In this document: positions 15,636-24,681 of the stretch, in pieces | Layout: the number at the start of each line of letters is the position of its first letter | Numbering within the stretch: the stretch's first letter is position 1 | DNA from: DATLYB01 sp964502525 | Lineage (GTDB): Bacteria > Bacteroidota > Bacteroidia > Chitinophagales > CAIOSU01 | Direction of reading: 5' to 3' | Length of the DNA: 64,000 nt | Assembly (NCBI GenBank): GCA_964502525.1 | Contig: CAZCXH010000002.1 | Span: forward strand, 37,628-101,627 | The notes under the pieces: generated by a model | Told to the model about the DNA's origin: nothing | Databases searched by the model: none | What the model saw: only the letters and a program-made list of their open reading frames with translations | Made by a program: the position numbers and the translations under genes

Positions 15636-16820
15636 CTACTGCCTCCAGGAGTTCAAAAGTGAATCAGCATGTATCTGTTCGTTGAGGTCAAGGAGCGGGA
15701 ACATCCGCGCCACATACAGGGGCATTCTCCGCGCAAGGTCAGCCAAATCATCATGGGGAGGCTGCTCATACGTTAACGCTATCTGATCGAACATCTCTTT
15801 GAACTGCGGAGTGAATTGTTGCTTCAATCGGTAGGGCGCCACAATCCTGAAGTATTTGCTGCTGTTTCCCCTTTCGGCCGAAATTATTTCCGAGGTGTCC
15901 AAGCCCCAGGCGGTAAACGGAATACATGGGGAATCGTGAATCAGCAGCTTATAGGTGCCGAAAGTTTCAACGCTCACTTCGCCAAGCGAATGTTCCCGGG
16001 CAAGTTGAAAATATTTTTGCATGTCGAGCCATTCACCATCATGCCGGTAACGGATTCCAAAGAAATTATCCACCGGGTACCACTTTTTGTTATGCGGGTT
16101 TTGAAGAATATTAATCATGTGCCCCACGGCTATGGTCGCAAACCGGGGCACTTCCTCCGGAATCTTTCGCTTTCGGTTCGGGCGCATCGAATAGCAATAT
16201 GATTTGATTCCAAAATGCTTGTAGAACAGCACCGCATAATAACCGTGAAAACCGCAGGCGCCCGCCACGCTGTCGCTGTTATTGACATTATACAGGTATT
16301 CAAGGTCTATATGCTTCAGGACGTATGTTTTGCCGATCACTCTGTCAATGTTGTTTTTGGTTACGTCACCCGTCCTGATATTCTGATAGAGCCACGTGCT
16401 TAAAACATTCACGCTGTCGAACCAGTCCTTGCTGCGGGATAATTCAGAATTGATGCTCTTCAGAACTTCATCCCATGCGCGCTTCCTTTTTATGTCAGTA
16501 AACTCCGGCATGATGGTGCCTGCCGGGCAGCGCCACTCCGACTTTGGCTGAGGCGCAGGCCTCGCAGCTTCGTTCGCTTCATTGAATGGTTTCGCAACTG
16601 AATCAATTTCAATCGCGTCCGTGTCAGGCGCAATGTATGTCTGGTTATAGGGCTGCATTTGTCCGCTAAGCGGCAACTCCTTCTTGCGCTCTTCCGGCAA
16701 GCTTTGTTTCTGATGTGTCAAACGCTTTGCAATAAAGAAGCTGAACAGCAAGAGCGCCAGCACCAAAATCAGCTTCTTTGCGCGTATTGACATTGGAGTA
16801 AATTTAGATGTTTTAAGCAT
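15636..16820 (-). CDS. Membrane-anchored transglutaminase-like protein
   Basis: 394 residues with a single N-terminal transmembrane helix (about residues 16-31), then a proline- and glutamate-rich linker and a domain with an apparent Cys-His-Asp triad: C189 in AGACGFHGYYAVLFY, H234 in VGHMINI and D251 in WYPVDNFFG. This order and spacing is that of transglutaminase/arylamine-like cysteine peptidase folds. The triad suggests a peptidase or amide-processing role outside the cytoplasm; the substrate is unknown. An internal ATG at codon 10 is an alternative start. I do not recognise a specific family. Confidence 0.6.
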   Translation of the reverse strand: MLKTSKFTPMSIRAKKLILVLALLLFSFFIAKRLTHQKQSLPEERKKELPLSGQMQPYNQTYIAPDTDAIEIDSVAKPFNEANEAARPAPQPKSEWRCPAGTIMPEFTDIKRKRAWDEVLKSINSELSRSKDWFDSVNVLSTWLYQNIRTGDVTKNNIDRVIGKTYVLKHIDLEYLYNVNNSDSVAGACGFHGYYAVLFYKHFGIKSYCYSMRPNRKRKIPEEVPRFATIAVGHMINILQNPHNKKWYPVDNFFGIRYRHDGEWLDMQKYFQLAREHSLGEVSVETFGTYKLLIHDSPCIPFTAWGLDTSEIISAERGNSSKYFRIVAPYRLKQQFTPQFKEMFDQIALTYEQPPHDDLADLARRMPLYVARMFPLLDLNEQIHADSLLNSWRQ

Positions 16821-17004
16821 TAAACCGGAATCTCATGCCGTCTGAAAAAATACCAGTCTGACGGCTTCCTCCTTCCATTTTCGTTATGAGCAATCATACG
16901 GGGAGCCGGAAAAATAATGAAGACACATATCTTCTTCGGATTCCGCAGGTAAACGCTGATAGTTTTCTTTCTGCGGAAAATCAGCGTAAGGCGTAAAAAG
17001 GTCA

Positions 17005-17286
17005 GCGAAATCGAGGGCAATCTCACCACGGTCAGCGAAGTCTGCCGGGAGTATCAGGTTACCTGGACTGCGATATATTCAACGGCACGATCAGGAATTA
17101 TTATCTGAGCCGTTACTATCCACAAAGCTTTGAAGAGCTCAAACTGATGGTGAAGAAAGCGGGGATATGTACAACCTGCACAAGCCGCATGAATCCCTGA
17201 ACCATCTGAGTCCTGCGGCTTATGAAACCTTATCCGCCCCAAACAATGGTTTTCAAAAAAGAAAAAAAGTAGCAAAAAAGAAATAA
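17005..17286 (+). pseudogene. IS3-family transposase remnant with internal deletion
   Basis: Two pieces of an IS3-like transposase are joined. Around 17010-17080 the plus strand reads KVSEIEGNLTTVSEVCREYQ then VTWTAIY, the helix-turn-helix of OrfA. From about 17073 it reads DCDIFNGTIRNYYLSRYYPQ and SFEELKLMVKKA, and after a frameshift GDMYNLHKPHESLNHLSPAA and YETL, ending at TAA 17284-17286, which is the C-terminus of the OrfB integrase core. The DDE catalytic core is absent. The element is dead. The preceding 16821-17004 contains a GCCGTCTGA-type hairpin and CTGCGG/ATCAGCG words but no gene. Confidence 0.7.
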
Positions 17287-17405
17287 TATGACGATGGTCA
17301 TAATGGTAAATAAATTAAATTAGGTTTGTCAACTCAAAAAACGGTCAGCGCTATTCAGGCATGGACATTCGCTGTGCCGGAATCATAAAACCGAAAACTG
17401 AAACA

Positions 17406-18347
17406 ATGACTATCCTCGTCACCGACAACATTCACCTCTCTTTCTTCAAGGAGCTTGAAGAGGGCAAGTTCGATATTGACTATCGTCCGGAGATTGACCA
17501 GCAGGGAATTCTCGACATCATCCACGATTTTGACGGCATCGTCATTAACAGCAAGACCACTGCTGATAAGGCTCTTATTGACAAAGGGAAAAATCTGAAG
17601 TTCATCGCCCGCATGGGTTCGGGAATGGAAATCGTGGATGTGGCGCATGCAAAACAAAAAGGTATCGCATGCATCAGTTCACCGGAAGGCAACCGCGATG
17701 CCGTTGCGGAACATGCCATCGGAATGCTGTTGTCGTTGTTCAACCACATTCACACTGCCGATGCGGAGGTGCGAAGCTCCCAATGGGAGCGCGAGAAGAA
17801 CAGGGGCATGGAGATGGGCGGCAAGGTCGTTGGAATCTATGGTTATGGCAACACCGGCAGCGCACTCGCAAAGAGGCTGAGCTGCTTTGATGCGCAGGTG
17901 CTCGCGTACGACAAATACAAATCCAATTTCAGCGAAGGTCATGTGAAGCAAAGCACGCCTGAAGATATTTTTGACAAAGCTGACGTGCTAAGCCTCCATC
18001 TTCCGCTCACAGATGAAACAAGGTTTCTCGTTGATTATGCCTTTCTTGCCCGTTTCAAAAAACGCATTTGGCTCATCAACACCGCGAGAGGCGCCATCAT
18101 CAGGACGGCTGACCTGCTCAAAGCAATCCGGGATGGGAAGGTGATGGGGGCTGCGCTCGATGTGCTCGAAAATGAAAAGTTCGATAACCTGACTGCTGAA
18201 GACAAGCAATGGTTTGACGAACTGATTAAAGAACGCAGGGTGCTGCTGACGCCCCACATTGCAGGACTTACCAGGGAGTCAAAGGAAAAGATTGCGAGAA
18301 TACTTGCCACGAGAATAAAGGAATTGCGAAGCACGAATGACGAATGA
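17406..18347 (+). CDS. D-isomer-specific 2-hydroxyacid dehydrogenase (SerA-like)
   Basis: About 313 residues of the NAD-dependent D-2-hydroxyacid dehydrogenase family. The Rossmann motif GIYGYGNTGSALAKRL, the substrate block NTARGAIIRTADLL (Arg), and the late TPHIAGLTRES with the catalytic histidine are present. ARMGSGMEIVDVAHAKQKGI is typical of phosphoglycerate dehydrogenase-like members, but other 2-hydroxyacids are possible and no ACT domain follows. I chose ATG 17406 because the domain begins there (MTILVTDNIHLSFF); an upstream in-frame ATG at 17361 precedes it. The last residues (STNDE) and the stop codon are written in the iterated word ACGAATGACGAATGA. Confidence 0.85.
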   Translation: MTILVTDNIHLSFFKELEEGKFDIDYRPEIDQQGILDIIHDFDGIVINSKTTADKALIDKGKNLKFIARMGSGMEIVDVAHAKQKGIACISSPEGNRDAVAEHAIGMLLSLFNHIHTADAEVRSSQWEREKNRGMEMGGKVVGIYGYGNTGSALAKRLSCFDAQVLAYDKYKSNFSEGHVKQSTPEDIFDKADVLSLHLPLTDETRFLVDYAFLARFKKRIWLINTARGAIIRTADLLKAIRDGKVMGAALDVLENEKFDNLTAEDKQWFDELIKERRVLLTPHIAGLTRESKEKIARILATRIKELRSTNDE

Positions 18348-18426
18348 CGAATTGAGAACAAGGCTTCATCAATTACGAATGCAATTCAACTAATTCATGA
18401 ATTCATAATTCGTCATTCGAAATCGT
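18336..18426. repeat. Iterated-word inverted array, ATGACGAAT word
   Basis: Left arm: CACGAATGACGAATGACGAATT (variants of ATGACGAAT), overlapping the end of the dehydrogenase gene. Right arm: AATTCATAATTCGTCATTCGA at 18401-18420 reads the complementary word. Together they can form a long hairpin between two co-directional genes. Confidence 0.7.
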
Positions 18427-18454
18427 ATTTTAGCCGTTCATTAAAGAAGATTCA

Positions 18455-19132
18455 TTGCAACTCATTCTGTATTTCTTCTGGGTCCTGGCGCTGCTCAACA
18501 TTGCGGGTGAATGGATGGAATACCAGCCGCTGGAATATGCCACCAAGCCGCTGCTGATGATTGCGCTTGGACTTTGGTATTTCCGGGCTACGGCAGGCAA
18601 ACGCACCGCCACGCAAAAACTGATACTTATTGCCCTGGCATTTTCATGGGCGGGTGATATGTTCCTGATGGGAAGCACGGAGATTTTCTTCCTGCCCGGG
18701 CTGGTATCATTCCTCATCACCCACGTTCTTTATATCATCGGGTTTCGAAAAGAGATCAGTTTGGTTCAGGGATCAACGCTTCTGAAACGGCAGCCGCTGA
18801 TTGCAATACCGGTGGTGCTTTTAACAGGAGGACTAATCGTACTCGTGTTCAACCGCATGGAGCCTGCCATGAAAATCCCGGTGGTCGTGTATGCCACAGT
18901 CATAACCTTGATGGTGCTGACAGCCATGAACAGGTGCGGCAGGGTTTCGGCAAACAGTTTCCGCCTGGTGTTTGCCGGAGCGTTCCTATTCATGCTCTCT
19001 GACAGCCTTATCGCGCTCAATAAATTCTATTTCAGCGATGCGATGTGGAAAGCCGGCTTTTTCATCATGCTGCTGTATATTGCAGGACAATTTATGATTG
19101 CGAAAGGAACCGCTAAAACCGATCTGACATGA
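18455..19132 (+). CDS. YhhN-family lysoplasmalogenase-like membrane protein
   Basis: A 225-residue polytopic membrane protein (about eight hydrophobic segments) of the YhhN/TMEM86 family. Family hallmarks are FSWAGDMFLM with a conserved aspartate, GLVSFLITHVLYIIGF, and a late LFMLSDSLIALNKF with a second conserved aspartate. Characterised members cleave the vinyl ether of lysoplasmalogens, but the substrate in this organism is unknown. The start is a TTG at 18455 directly after an iterated-word array; no upstream ATG fits. It overlaps the next gene by 4 nt (ATGA). Confidence 0.8.
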   Translation: MQLILYFFWVLALLNIAGEWMEYQPLEYATKPLLMIALGLWYFRATAGKRTATQKLILIALAFSWAGDMFLMGSTEIFFLPGLVSFLITHVLYIIGFRKEISLVQGSTLLKRQPLIAIPVVLLTGGLIVLVFNRMEPAMKIPVVVYATVITLMVLTAMNRCGRVSANSFRLVFAGAFLFMLSDSLIALNKFYFSDAMWKAGFFIMLLYIAGQFMIAKGTAKTDLT

Positions 19133-19728
19133 ACGTGAGCCTTTACGCAATACCCTTTATCGCAGCGGGCATCGGCTGGTTCACCAACTGGATTGCCATC
19201 AAGATGCTTTTCTGGCCGCGCAAAAAAATTACCGTTGGCCCGTTTGCGATACAAGGCATCTTCCCTAAGCGGCAGGAGGAGGTTGCGGAACGTATCGGCA
19301 AGCTGGTTTCCGATGAACTGCTTTCCGTTCACGACATCAGGAATAAAATCAACCGCCCCGAAACGCTCTTCATGATCAATCAGAAGGTGGAATCGAAAAT
19401 TGATGAGTATCTCACCTCCACATTTCCCAATAATTATCCCTTCGTTTCCATCTTTGTAAGCGACAAAGTGAAAAACCGGCTTAAGAACGATTTCCTGCAG
19501 GAAGTTGATGATCTCGCCCCCGAAATCGTGGAGCAGTACATCATCAACATGGAGGGACATTTAAACATCGAAAAAATCATCAAGGAGAAAGTTGCCGTGC
19601 TTTCGCCCGCCAAGCTCGAAGAACTCATCAACCAGATACTCAAGAAGGAATTCCGCTTCATCGAATTCATTGGCGCTGTGCTCGGCTTCGTTATCGGGGT
19701 GATCCAGTTGGGGCTGACGATGATTTAA
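19129..19728 (+). CDS. DUF445-family membrane protein
   Basis: 199 residues with hydrophobic segments at both ends (SLYAIPFIAAGIGWFTNWIA and FIGAVLGFVIGVIQLGL) and a soluble helical middle. The N-terminal GWFTNWIAIKMLFWP.K and GPFAIQGIFPKRQEEVAERIG blocks identify DUF445 (YheB-like). The function of the family is unknown. Translationally coupled by ATGA overlap to the YhhN-like gene, which suggests a joint membrane-lipid-related role. Confidence 0.8.
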   Translation: MNVSLYAIPFIAAGIGWFTNWIAIKMLFWPRKKITVGPFAIQGIFPKRQEEVAERIGKLVSDELLSVHDIRNKINRPETLFMINQKVESKIDEYLTSTFPNNYPFVSIFVSDKVKNRLKNDFLQEVDDLAPEIVEQYIINMEGHLNIEKIIKEKVAVLSPAKLEELINQILKKEFRFIEFIGAVLGFVIGVIQLGLTMI

Positions 19729-19815
19729 TGTGCTGTTCTGCTATATATAATATGCTGATTTGCTGATGCGTCACAAGAGTTATCCACCTTAAACTTCAAC
19801 ATATCAACATGTTAT
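19729..19815. repeat. Iterated-word region, TTTGCTGATG-type word
   Basis: Immediately after the DUF445 stop codon, imperfect copies of a word of the type GCTGATTTGCTGAT appear (19729-19770), and a partial complementary arm (TCAACATATCAACATG) follows near 19796. This is weaker than the other iterated-word arrays. No gene is present. Confidence 0.4.
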
Positions 19816-19824
19816 CAAATTTGT

Positions 19825-20733
19825 TCATTTCTTCGGCACCGGCACAGGCGGGTTATCATTCTGATTAATATTGATGGTTTTGATTTTTTCAACATGCGCC
19901 CACTTTCCTTTCTTTAACCGGAAGCCCTCATAAGTGCCGTCAGGGATGAAGGTGAATTTTAAATCAGCCAATCGCAGCTCCGGTGCAACGAGATGGTCGT
20001 AAACGATCATCTTGTCGCTGACGGAATAATTCAGCGTGGTGATAGCGTCTTTCCGGAATTCAAGGATGAAGCGGTTCAGCATGGTCTTCTTGCCGGTGCT
20101 GTCAGTAAATTCAAAAATGGGCGCACCAAACACGGGCTTGCCGTTTTCAAAATGCAATACTTCGAGCAGCTTTTTGCTGCTCCACAAATCGTTCTGGTCA
20201 AAGCCGAAGAGGATATAATATTTCTTCCCTTTCGATTTGAATTCATAGATATTGTAATAAAGCCCTCCGTACCATTTATCCTTGTCAAGTATCAGGGACT
20301 GTGCATTTCCCAATGAATCTGAAAAATCAAACAAGGGATGCAGCACCAACTTGGCAGGATCGTTCATCTGTATTGCCCCGTAATGCCGGAACAGCCCGTT
20401 ACCCCACCGCAGTTGCCATGTGAAGATGCGGAACGAATTGTCAGCCGGCTTCAGGATGGAAATGGTTTCCAGCGAGTCAAAAGGATAGTCGAATGAGCCT
20501 GGAATTTTCAATGCCTCCACCAGCTTCGGTATGAATTTAAAGCACGCCTTCGCCCGCTGCTCCTGCGCAGAGTCGTTCACGATGCGGAAACTGAGCTTCG
20601 CCAGTTCGCGCTCGTATTTTGTGAGCGAATCAATTTGCGGGGAAACAACCTGTGCGGATGATTGCAATGGAATAAATAACATCCCGCACAAAATGAATAA
20701 TGAACAAAGACAAATTACTTTGTCATTACTCAT
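19825..20733 (-). CDS. Secreted protein of unknown function
   Basis: 302 residues from the ATG at 20733 with a signal peptide (KVICLCSLFILCGMLFIPLQ, then SSAQ). The longer frame from 20778 would put charged residues before it. The mature protein has an early helical stretch (SLTKYERELAKLSFRIVNDS) and then beta-rich sequence with many aromatic residues (YNIYEFKSKGKKYYILFGFD). It resembles uncharacterised exported Bacteroidota proteins; I recognise no catalytic motif. It is downstream of and on the same strand as psd but separated by a ~150-nt gap. Confidence 0.65.
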   Translation of the reverse strand: MSNDKVICLCSLFILCGMLFIPLQSSAQVVSPQIDSLTKYERELAKLSFRIVNDSAQEQRAKACFKFIPKLVEALKIPGSFDYPFDSLETISILKPADNSFRIFTWQLRWGNGLFRHYGAIQMNDPAKLVLHPLFDFSDSLGNAQSLILDKDKWYGGLYYNIYEFKSKGKKYYILFGFDQNDLWSSKKLLEVLHFENGKPVFGAPIFEFTDSTGKKTMLNRFILEFRKDAITTLNYSVSDKMIVYDHLVAPELRLADLKFTFIPDGTYEGFRLKKGKWAHVEKIKTININQNDNPPVPVPKK

Positions 20734-20881
20734 TTTCTGTTGAGCGCTATTCACATCAATTTGACGGCAGAACTTCAAATCTTCTTCGTCCGCAAAGAAA
20801 CGAAAACGGAGGAGATGTATTATCGGAGGATAATGGGGTGATGGATGATGGGGTAACGAATGCAGCGAGCCGAGATTGGAC

Positions 20882-21541
20882 TCAATCCAACCGTGCTATC
20901 ACCGTCTTGCCGCCCTTCACTTTCTGCTTAAGCTCGATTGCCAGCTTGGTGTCAACCGGAAGGAAGAGGTCAATGCGCGAGCCGAATTTGATGAATCCAA
21001 GCTGTTTGCCTTGTTCGATTTCCTCGCCTTCTTCGAGGTAGTTGACGATTCTTCTTGCGAGAACACCGGCAATCTGCCGCACCAGCACTTCCACGCCATC
21101 TTCATCTTCAATTACAACGGAAGTCCGTTCATTCTTCACCGATGATTTCGGATGCCACGCGACAAGATACTTCCCAGGATGGTAGGCGGTGTATTTCACC
21201 TCACCGCTGATGGGCGTCCAGTTCACATGCACATTTGCTGGCGACATGAAGATGGAAACCTGAAGGCGCTTGTCTTTGAAGTATTCAGGCTCATACACTT
21301 CCTCAATGGCAACCACCTTTCCATCGCAGGGAGCGATAACAATATCTTCGTCTGCCACAATATAGCGTTTCGGATTGCGAAAAAAGAAAGCCGTGAAGAG
21401 GAACAAGCCCAAAGACAGCAGGGTGCAAAAAAGAATCACGTCATCGCTGCTTGTCAACTGCCTCACCGCGATATTAAATATCAGCAGCATCATGATCAGC
21501 CCTAACAGAATCTTATACCCTTCTTTGTGGATCGTCATCAT
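20882..21541 (-). CDS. psd: Phosphatidylserine decarboxylase, short (archaeal-type) form
   Basis: Converts phosphatidylserine to phosphatidylethanolamine at the inner membrane. 219 residues, the short class without the long N-terminal region. Two N-terminal transmembrane helices (about residues 10-50), then APCDGKVVAIEEVYEPEY, SIFMSPANVHVNWTPISGEV and YHPGKYLVAWHPKS. The self-cleavage site that creates the pyruvoyl group is the GS in IKFGSRIDLF near the C-terminus. On the minus strand TAACTTTG (21564-21571) is an upstream -7 candidate. It belongs functionally with cdsA next door. Confidence 0.93.
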   Translation of the reverse strand: MMTIHKEGYKILLGLIMMLLIFNIAVRQLTSSDDVILFCTLLSLGLFLFTAFFFRNPKRYIVADEDIVIAPCDGKVVAIEEVYEPEYFKDKRLQVSIFMSPANVHVNWTPISGEVKYTAYHPGKYLVAWHPKSSVKNERTSVVIEDEDGVEVLVRQIAGVLARRIVNYLEEGEEIEQGKQLGFIKFGSRIDLFLPVDTKLAIELKQKVKGGKTVIARLD

Positions 21542-21563
21542 GGTTTAGTTCATTAATAATAAT

Positions 21564-21571
21564 CAAAGTTA
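21564..21571 (-). promoter_or_regulatory. Putative -7 box for psd
   Basis: TAACTTTG on the minus strand matches TAnnTTTG and lies 22 nt upstream of the first ATG of psd. Confidence 0.4.
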
Positions 21572-21631
21572 GAGAATCCTGCAAATCTCAATATTAATAA
21601 TAGTCAATCCTGTCTTGTGTTTTCGTTGCTT

Positions 21632-22456
21632 TTACCGGATAAACAAAACATAAGCCGCAGCGAATGGAACGGAAAAAATAAAAGCGTCAAACCTGTCTAA
21701 GAACCCTCCATGTCCCGGGAAAAAATGCCCGGTATCCTTGATGCTCACGCTGCGTTTAAACATGGAGACGATCAAATCACCGGCAGTGGCCACCACCCAG
21801 ATAATCAAAGCAAGCGCCATCCAATCAGCAATCGAAAAGATTCCGAAAAGCAGGTACTGCAAATATGCTACCACCAAACATCCGAAAGCCCCGCCAAAAA
21901 ATCCCTCAATGGTTTTGTTGGGGGATATCCTCTGGAGAAATTTATGCTTGCCGAACAGCGAGCCGAACACATAGGCAGCCGCATCATTTACCCAAACAAG
22001 GAACAAAATTCCTATTACTACTTTCGGCTGATATTGATCCTGGAAAAAAGCCACGTAATTGAGGATTGCAAAAGGAATGGATACGTAAATGATGCCCGTT
22101 ATGTTTTGCGCGATGTTGGCAAGCGGTGTGGATGATTCCGAAAAGATTTCAAGCGCGAAAAATGTAAAAAGCAGGCAGGTGGGTATTATATAAATAATAC
22201 CGCCCGTCCACCCTTGTATCACAGCAAATGAAGCCATAAAAGTTGCCAGCCCCGTCACGATACCTACCGGCATGTAAAGCAGGCTTATCCGGTTGGCTTC
22301 GCGCGTGTAACTGATCAGCGTGAAGTACTCATACAGACTGAATATGATAATAACCGCCATCAGCCCCAAATATGACCAATGATTCCAGAAAATCCCGCCA
22401 AGCATCACCACCACGAAAAATATTGCCGTTTGAGACCGGATAAGGAAGTTACGCAT
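21632..22456 (-). CDS. cdsA: Phosphatidate cytidylyltransferase
   Basis: Makes CDP-diacylglycerol from phosphatidate and CTP, the precursor of all phospholipids here. 274 residues with about eight transmembrane segments. The CDP-alcohol signature is complete: SMFKRSVSIKDTGHFFPGHG followed by GFLDRFDAFIFSVP. WVNDAAAYVFGSLFGKHKF and ISPNKTIEGFFGG are further family blocks. The start overlaps the stop of the upstream DUF2007 gene by 8 nt, so it is probably transcribed with the CPBP protease and DUF2007 genes. Confidence 0.94.
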   Translation of the reverse strand: MRNFLIRSQTAIFFVVVMLGGIFWNHWSYLGLMAVIIIFSLYEYFTLISYTREANRISLLYMPVGIVTGLATFMASFAVIQGWTGGIIYIIPTCLLFTFFALEIFSESSTPLANIAQNITGIIYVSIPFAILNYVAFFQDQYQPKVVIGILFLVWVNDAAAYVFGSLFGKHKFLQRISPNKTIEGFFGGAFGCLVVAYLQYLLFGIFSIADWMALALIIWVVATAGDLIVSMFKRSVSIKDTGHFFPGHGGFLDRFDAFIFSVPFAAAYVLFIR

Positions 22457-22655
22457 CCAACACGTTTTTGATGAGATGTGTCGCCTTCAGCACGTCTTCC
22501 TGCTTCACATATAGCTCGGCTTCCCCGATAAACAGGGATGAATCTTTCTTATTGATCACCACCGGCTGGATGCCGTTTTCCAGCAGCAGGCTCTTTGCCA
22601 TTTCAGCCTTAATCACGTCTGAAGTTGCATAAATCTTAACCCAATCCTTTTCCAT
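22449..22655 (-). CDS. DUF2007 small protein
   Basis: A 68-residue protein (start MEKDWVKIYATSDVIKAEMA) of the DUF2007 family, sometimes called putative signal-transducing proteins, with an ACT-like small beta-alpha fold (KIYATS..IKAEMAKSLLLENGIQPVVINKKDS). No catalytic site is recognisable. The start codon lies inside the 3' end of the CPBP gene (20-nt overlap), and its stop overlaps the cdsA start, indicating one operon CPBP-DUF2007-cdsA. A longer frame begins at 22727 but lies entirely within the CPBP gene. Confidence 0.8.
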   Translation of the reverse strand: MEKDWVKIYATSDVIKAEMAKSLLLENGIQPVVINKKDSSLFIGEAELYVKQEDVLKATHLIKNVLDA

Positions 22656-23568
22656 CCTCAGGCGTTGTTTTCTTTTGGGTAGCGAGGTCAAAGATATAAA
22701 CTGCCGCAAACAGTAAAACTGTCGCAATCATGGTGATGTAGGGCGGAAATGCCGGCATTTCCTCTACGTCATAAGAAATCATACCCGCCTGAAACAGGTA
22801 AAGCATCACCACCTGGACGGCATTATTCAGGAAATGCGCGAATATCGGCACCCACAAACTGCCGCTCCAGTAAAACAGATAGCCGAACAGAATGCCGAGC
22901 AGCATGCGCGGAAAAAAACCATAGAACTGGAAATGGATGAAGCTGAAAAACATGCCCGTGATAAAAATGGCAATATGAACATCACCCAGGGCTTTGTGAA
23001 GCATCTGCTGCAACGAGCCTCTGAAAAGAAGTTCTTCCGCCAGTGCCGGCACAATGGCGATCATCAGGAAATTAACCATGAAGTCAAACCGGCTGTTCAT
23101 GATTAAAAGCGTCTTCAGCATCTGCTCGTTCTTGTCCTCAAGGTCGCGCAGGTAATTCTCAATCTCTCTCAGCGCTGAAGGAAAACTCATGTCCTGGTTC
23201 ACGTCCAGCGCCCAAATGATCACCGGGGCTGCCAGCGCCATGATTAACACCGTCAGCGAAACCAATCTCAGAGGCGGAACTTTATTCAGCCTGAAAAACG
23301 ACCAGTCCCGTTGCTTGCTGATAATCATGTAAACAAAGGGGGGAACTCCGAAAATGCCGATGGAGAGAATGATCTGCAGGAAGCGGACGATGTTAAGATG
23401 CTCCGTAGCAACGTTATCGGAGGAAGAAGAGATAACGCTATACACTTCTTCACCGAAAGACAGTAGCAGCACACCTGCCATCAGCAGGTTGAAGAAGAGG
23501 AAGCATCCCATCCACACCATAAAAAACAACCCCAACTGCTCTAAGGGCGTACGCTCCTGTTGAATCAT
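22636..23568 (-). CDS. CPBP-family intramembrane glutamic protease
   Basis: 310 residues with about eight hydrophobic segments. The CPBP (Abi/CAAX protease-like) motifs are in order: LAEELLFRGSLQQML (motif 1, EExxxR), FSFIHFQFYG (motif 2, Hxxx) and IFAHFLNNAVQ (motif 3, HxxxN/B). Members process prenylated or other membrane substrates, or act in bacteriocin immunity; the substrate here is unknown. First gene of a three-gene operon with DUF2007 and cdsA. Confidence 0.88.
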   Translation of the reverse strand: MIQQERTPLEQLGLFFMVWMGCFLFFNLLMAGVLLLSFGEEVYSVISSSSDNVATEHLNIVRFLQIILSIGIFGVPPFVYMIISKQRDWSFFRLNKVPPLRLVSLTVLIMALAAPVIIWALDVNQDMSFPSALREIENYLRDLEDKNEQMLKTLLIMNSRFDFMVNFLMIAIVPALAEELLFRGSLQQMLHKALGDVHIAIFITGMFFSFIHFQFYGFFPRMLLGILFGYLFYWSGSLWVPIFAHFLNNAVQVVMLYLFQAGMISYDVEEMPAFPPYITMIATVLLFAAVYIFDLATQKKTTPEDGKGLG

Positions 23569-23679
23569 CCTAATTATAAATCTGTGAAGTCCGGGTAATC
23601 AGCGATTATCAGATTAATCGCTTTGAAACTGTGTTTGCGTTCGTAAATTTACACTTTCCTTCATGGGAAAGAATTGACA

Positions 23680-24681
23680 ATGGTTAAAATCGGCAACATA
23701 GAATTGGGCGAATTTCCGTTGCTCCTTGCCCCCATGGAAGATGTGAGCGACCCTCCCTTCCGCGGACTGTGCAAGAAGCATGGCGCTGACCTCATGTTCA
23801 CCGAGTTCATCTCGTCTGAAGGCTTGATTCGCTATGCGGACAAAAGCGTTCAGAAGCTCGACATCTTCGACTATGAGCGACCCATCGGCATCCAGATTTT
23901 CGGAGGCGAGATCGAATCCATGCGCAGGGCGGCTGAAATCGTTGAACAAGCTAAACCTGATATTCTCGACATCAACTACGGCTGCCCGGTGAAGAAGGTA
24001 GTGTGCAAAGATGCCGGAGCGGGCATCCTGCGCGATGTTCCGAGGATGGTGAAGCTTACGGAGGAAATTGTAAAATCCACTTCGCTGTCCGTCACCGTGA
24101 AAACCCGACTGGGCTGGGACGACAAAACAAAATACGTGGTGGAAGTAGCTGAGCGACTGCAAGACGTGGGCATCAAAGCCATTTCCATCCATGGGCGCAC
24201 CCGCCAGCAGATGTACAAAGGCGGTGCCGACTGGACTTTAATCGCTGCTGTGAAGAACAATCCCCGCATGAAGATTCCCGTGTTCGGCAATGGCGATGTG
24301 GATACTCCGCAAAAGGCAAAGCTCATGCGCGACACTTATGGCGTTGACGGCATCATGGTTGGCAGGGCATCCATCGGTCATCCATGGATTTTCAGGGAAA
24401 TCAAGCATTTCCTGGCAACCGGAGAAACTCTTGCTCCACCCACTTTGGAGGAGCGGGTTGAAGCCTGCCGTGAGCATGTGATGCGATCTGTGGAATGGAA
24501 GGGGGAAAAACTTGGCATCCTTGAAATGCGCAGGCATTATGCCAATTACTTCCGTGGATATCCCAACGTGAAACCTGTAAGGGCGCAGTTGGTTTCAGCC
24601 GAAACGCTTCCTGCCATTTTGGAAATTCTTGCATCTTTGCCCCGAAACCTGTCCATTTCAGAACTGGAACAGGCAGCGTGA
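23680..24681 (+). CDS. dusB: tRNA-dihydrouridine synthase, DusB type
   Basis: FMN enzyme reducing uridine to dihydrouridine in the tRNA D loop. 333 residues. LAPMEDVSDPPFRGLCKKHG opens the TIM barrel; DINYGCPVKKV holds the catalytic cysteine region, followed by VKTRLGWDD, ISIHGRTRQQMYKGGADW and NGDVDTPQKAK; VDGIMVGRASIGHPWIF is the FMN phosphate site. I chose the ATG at 23680; a TTG two codons upstream gives the longest frame. Divergent from the CPBP operon. Confidence 0.93.
   Translation: MVKIGNIELGEFPLLLAPMEDVSDPPFRGLCKKHGADLMFTEFISSEGLIRYADKSVQKLDIFDYERPIGIQIFGGEIESMRRAAEIVEQAKPDILDINYGCPVKKVVCKDAGAGILRDVPRMVKLTEEIVKSTSLSVTVKTRLGWDDKTKYVVEVAERLQDVGIKAISIHGRTRQQMYKGGADWTLIAAVKNNPRMKIPVFGNGDVDTPQKAKLMRDTYGVDGIMVGRASIGHPWIFREIKHFLATGETLAPPTLEERVEACREHVMRSVEWKGEKLGILEMRRHYANYFRGYPNVKPVRAQLVSAETLPAILEILASLPRNLSISELEQAA

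Noticed and set aside
20805..20875. GATGGGGTGATGGATGATGG-like words downstream of psd
   Set aside because: Possibly another iterated-word array, but only a few degenerate copies and no second arm are present.
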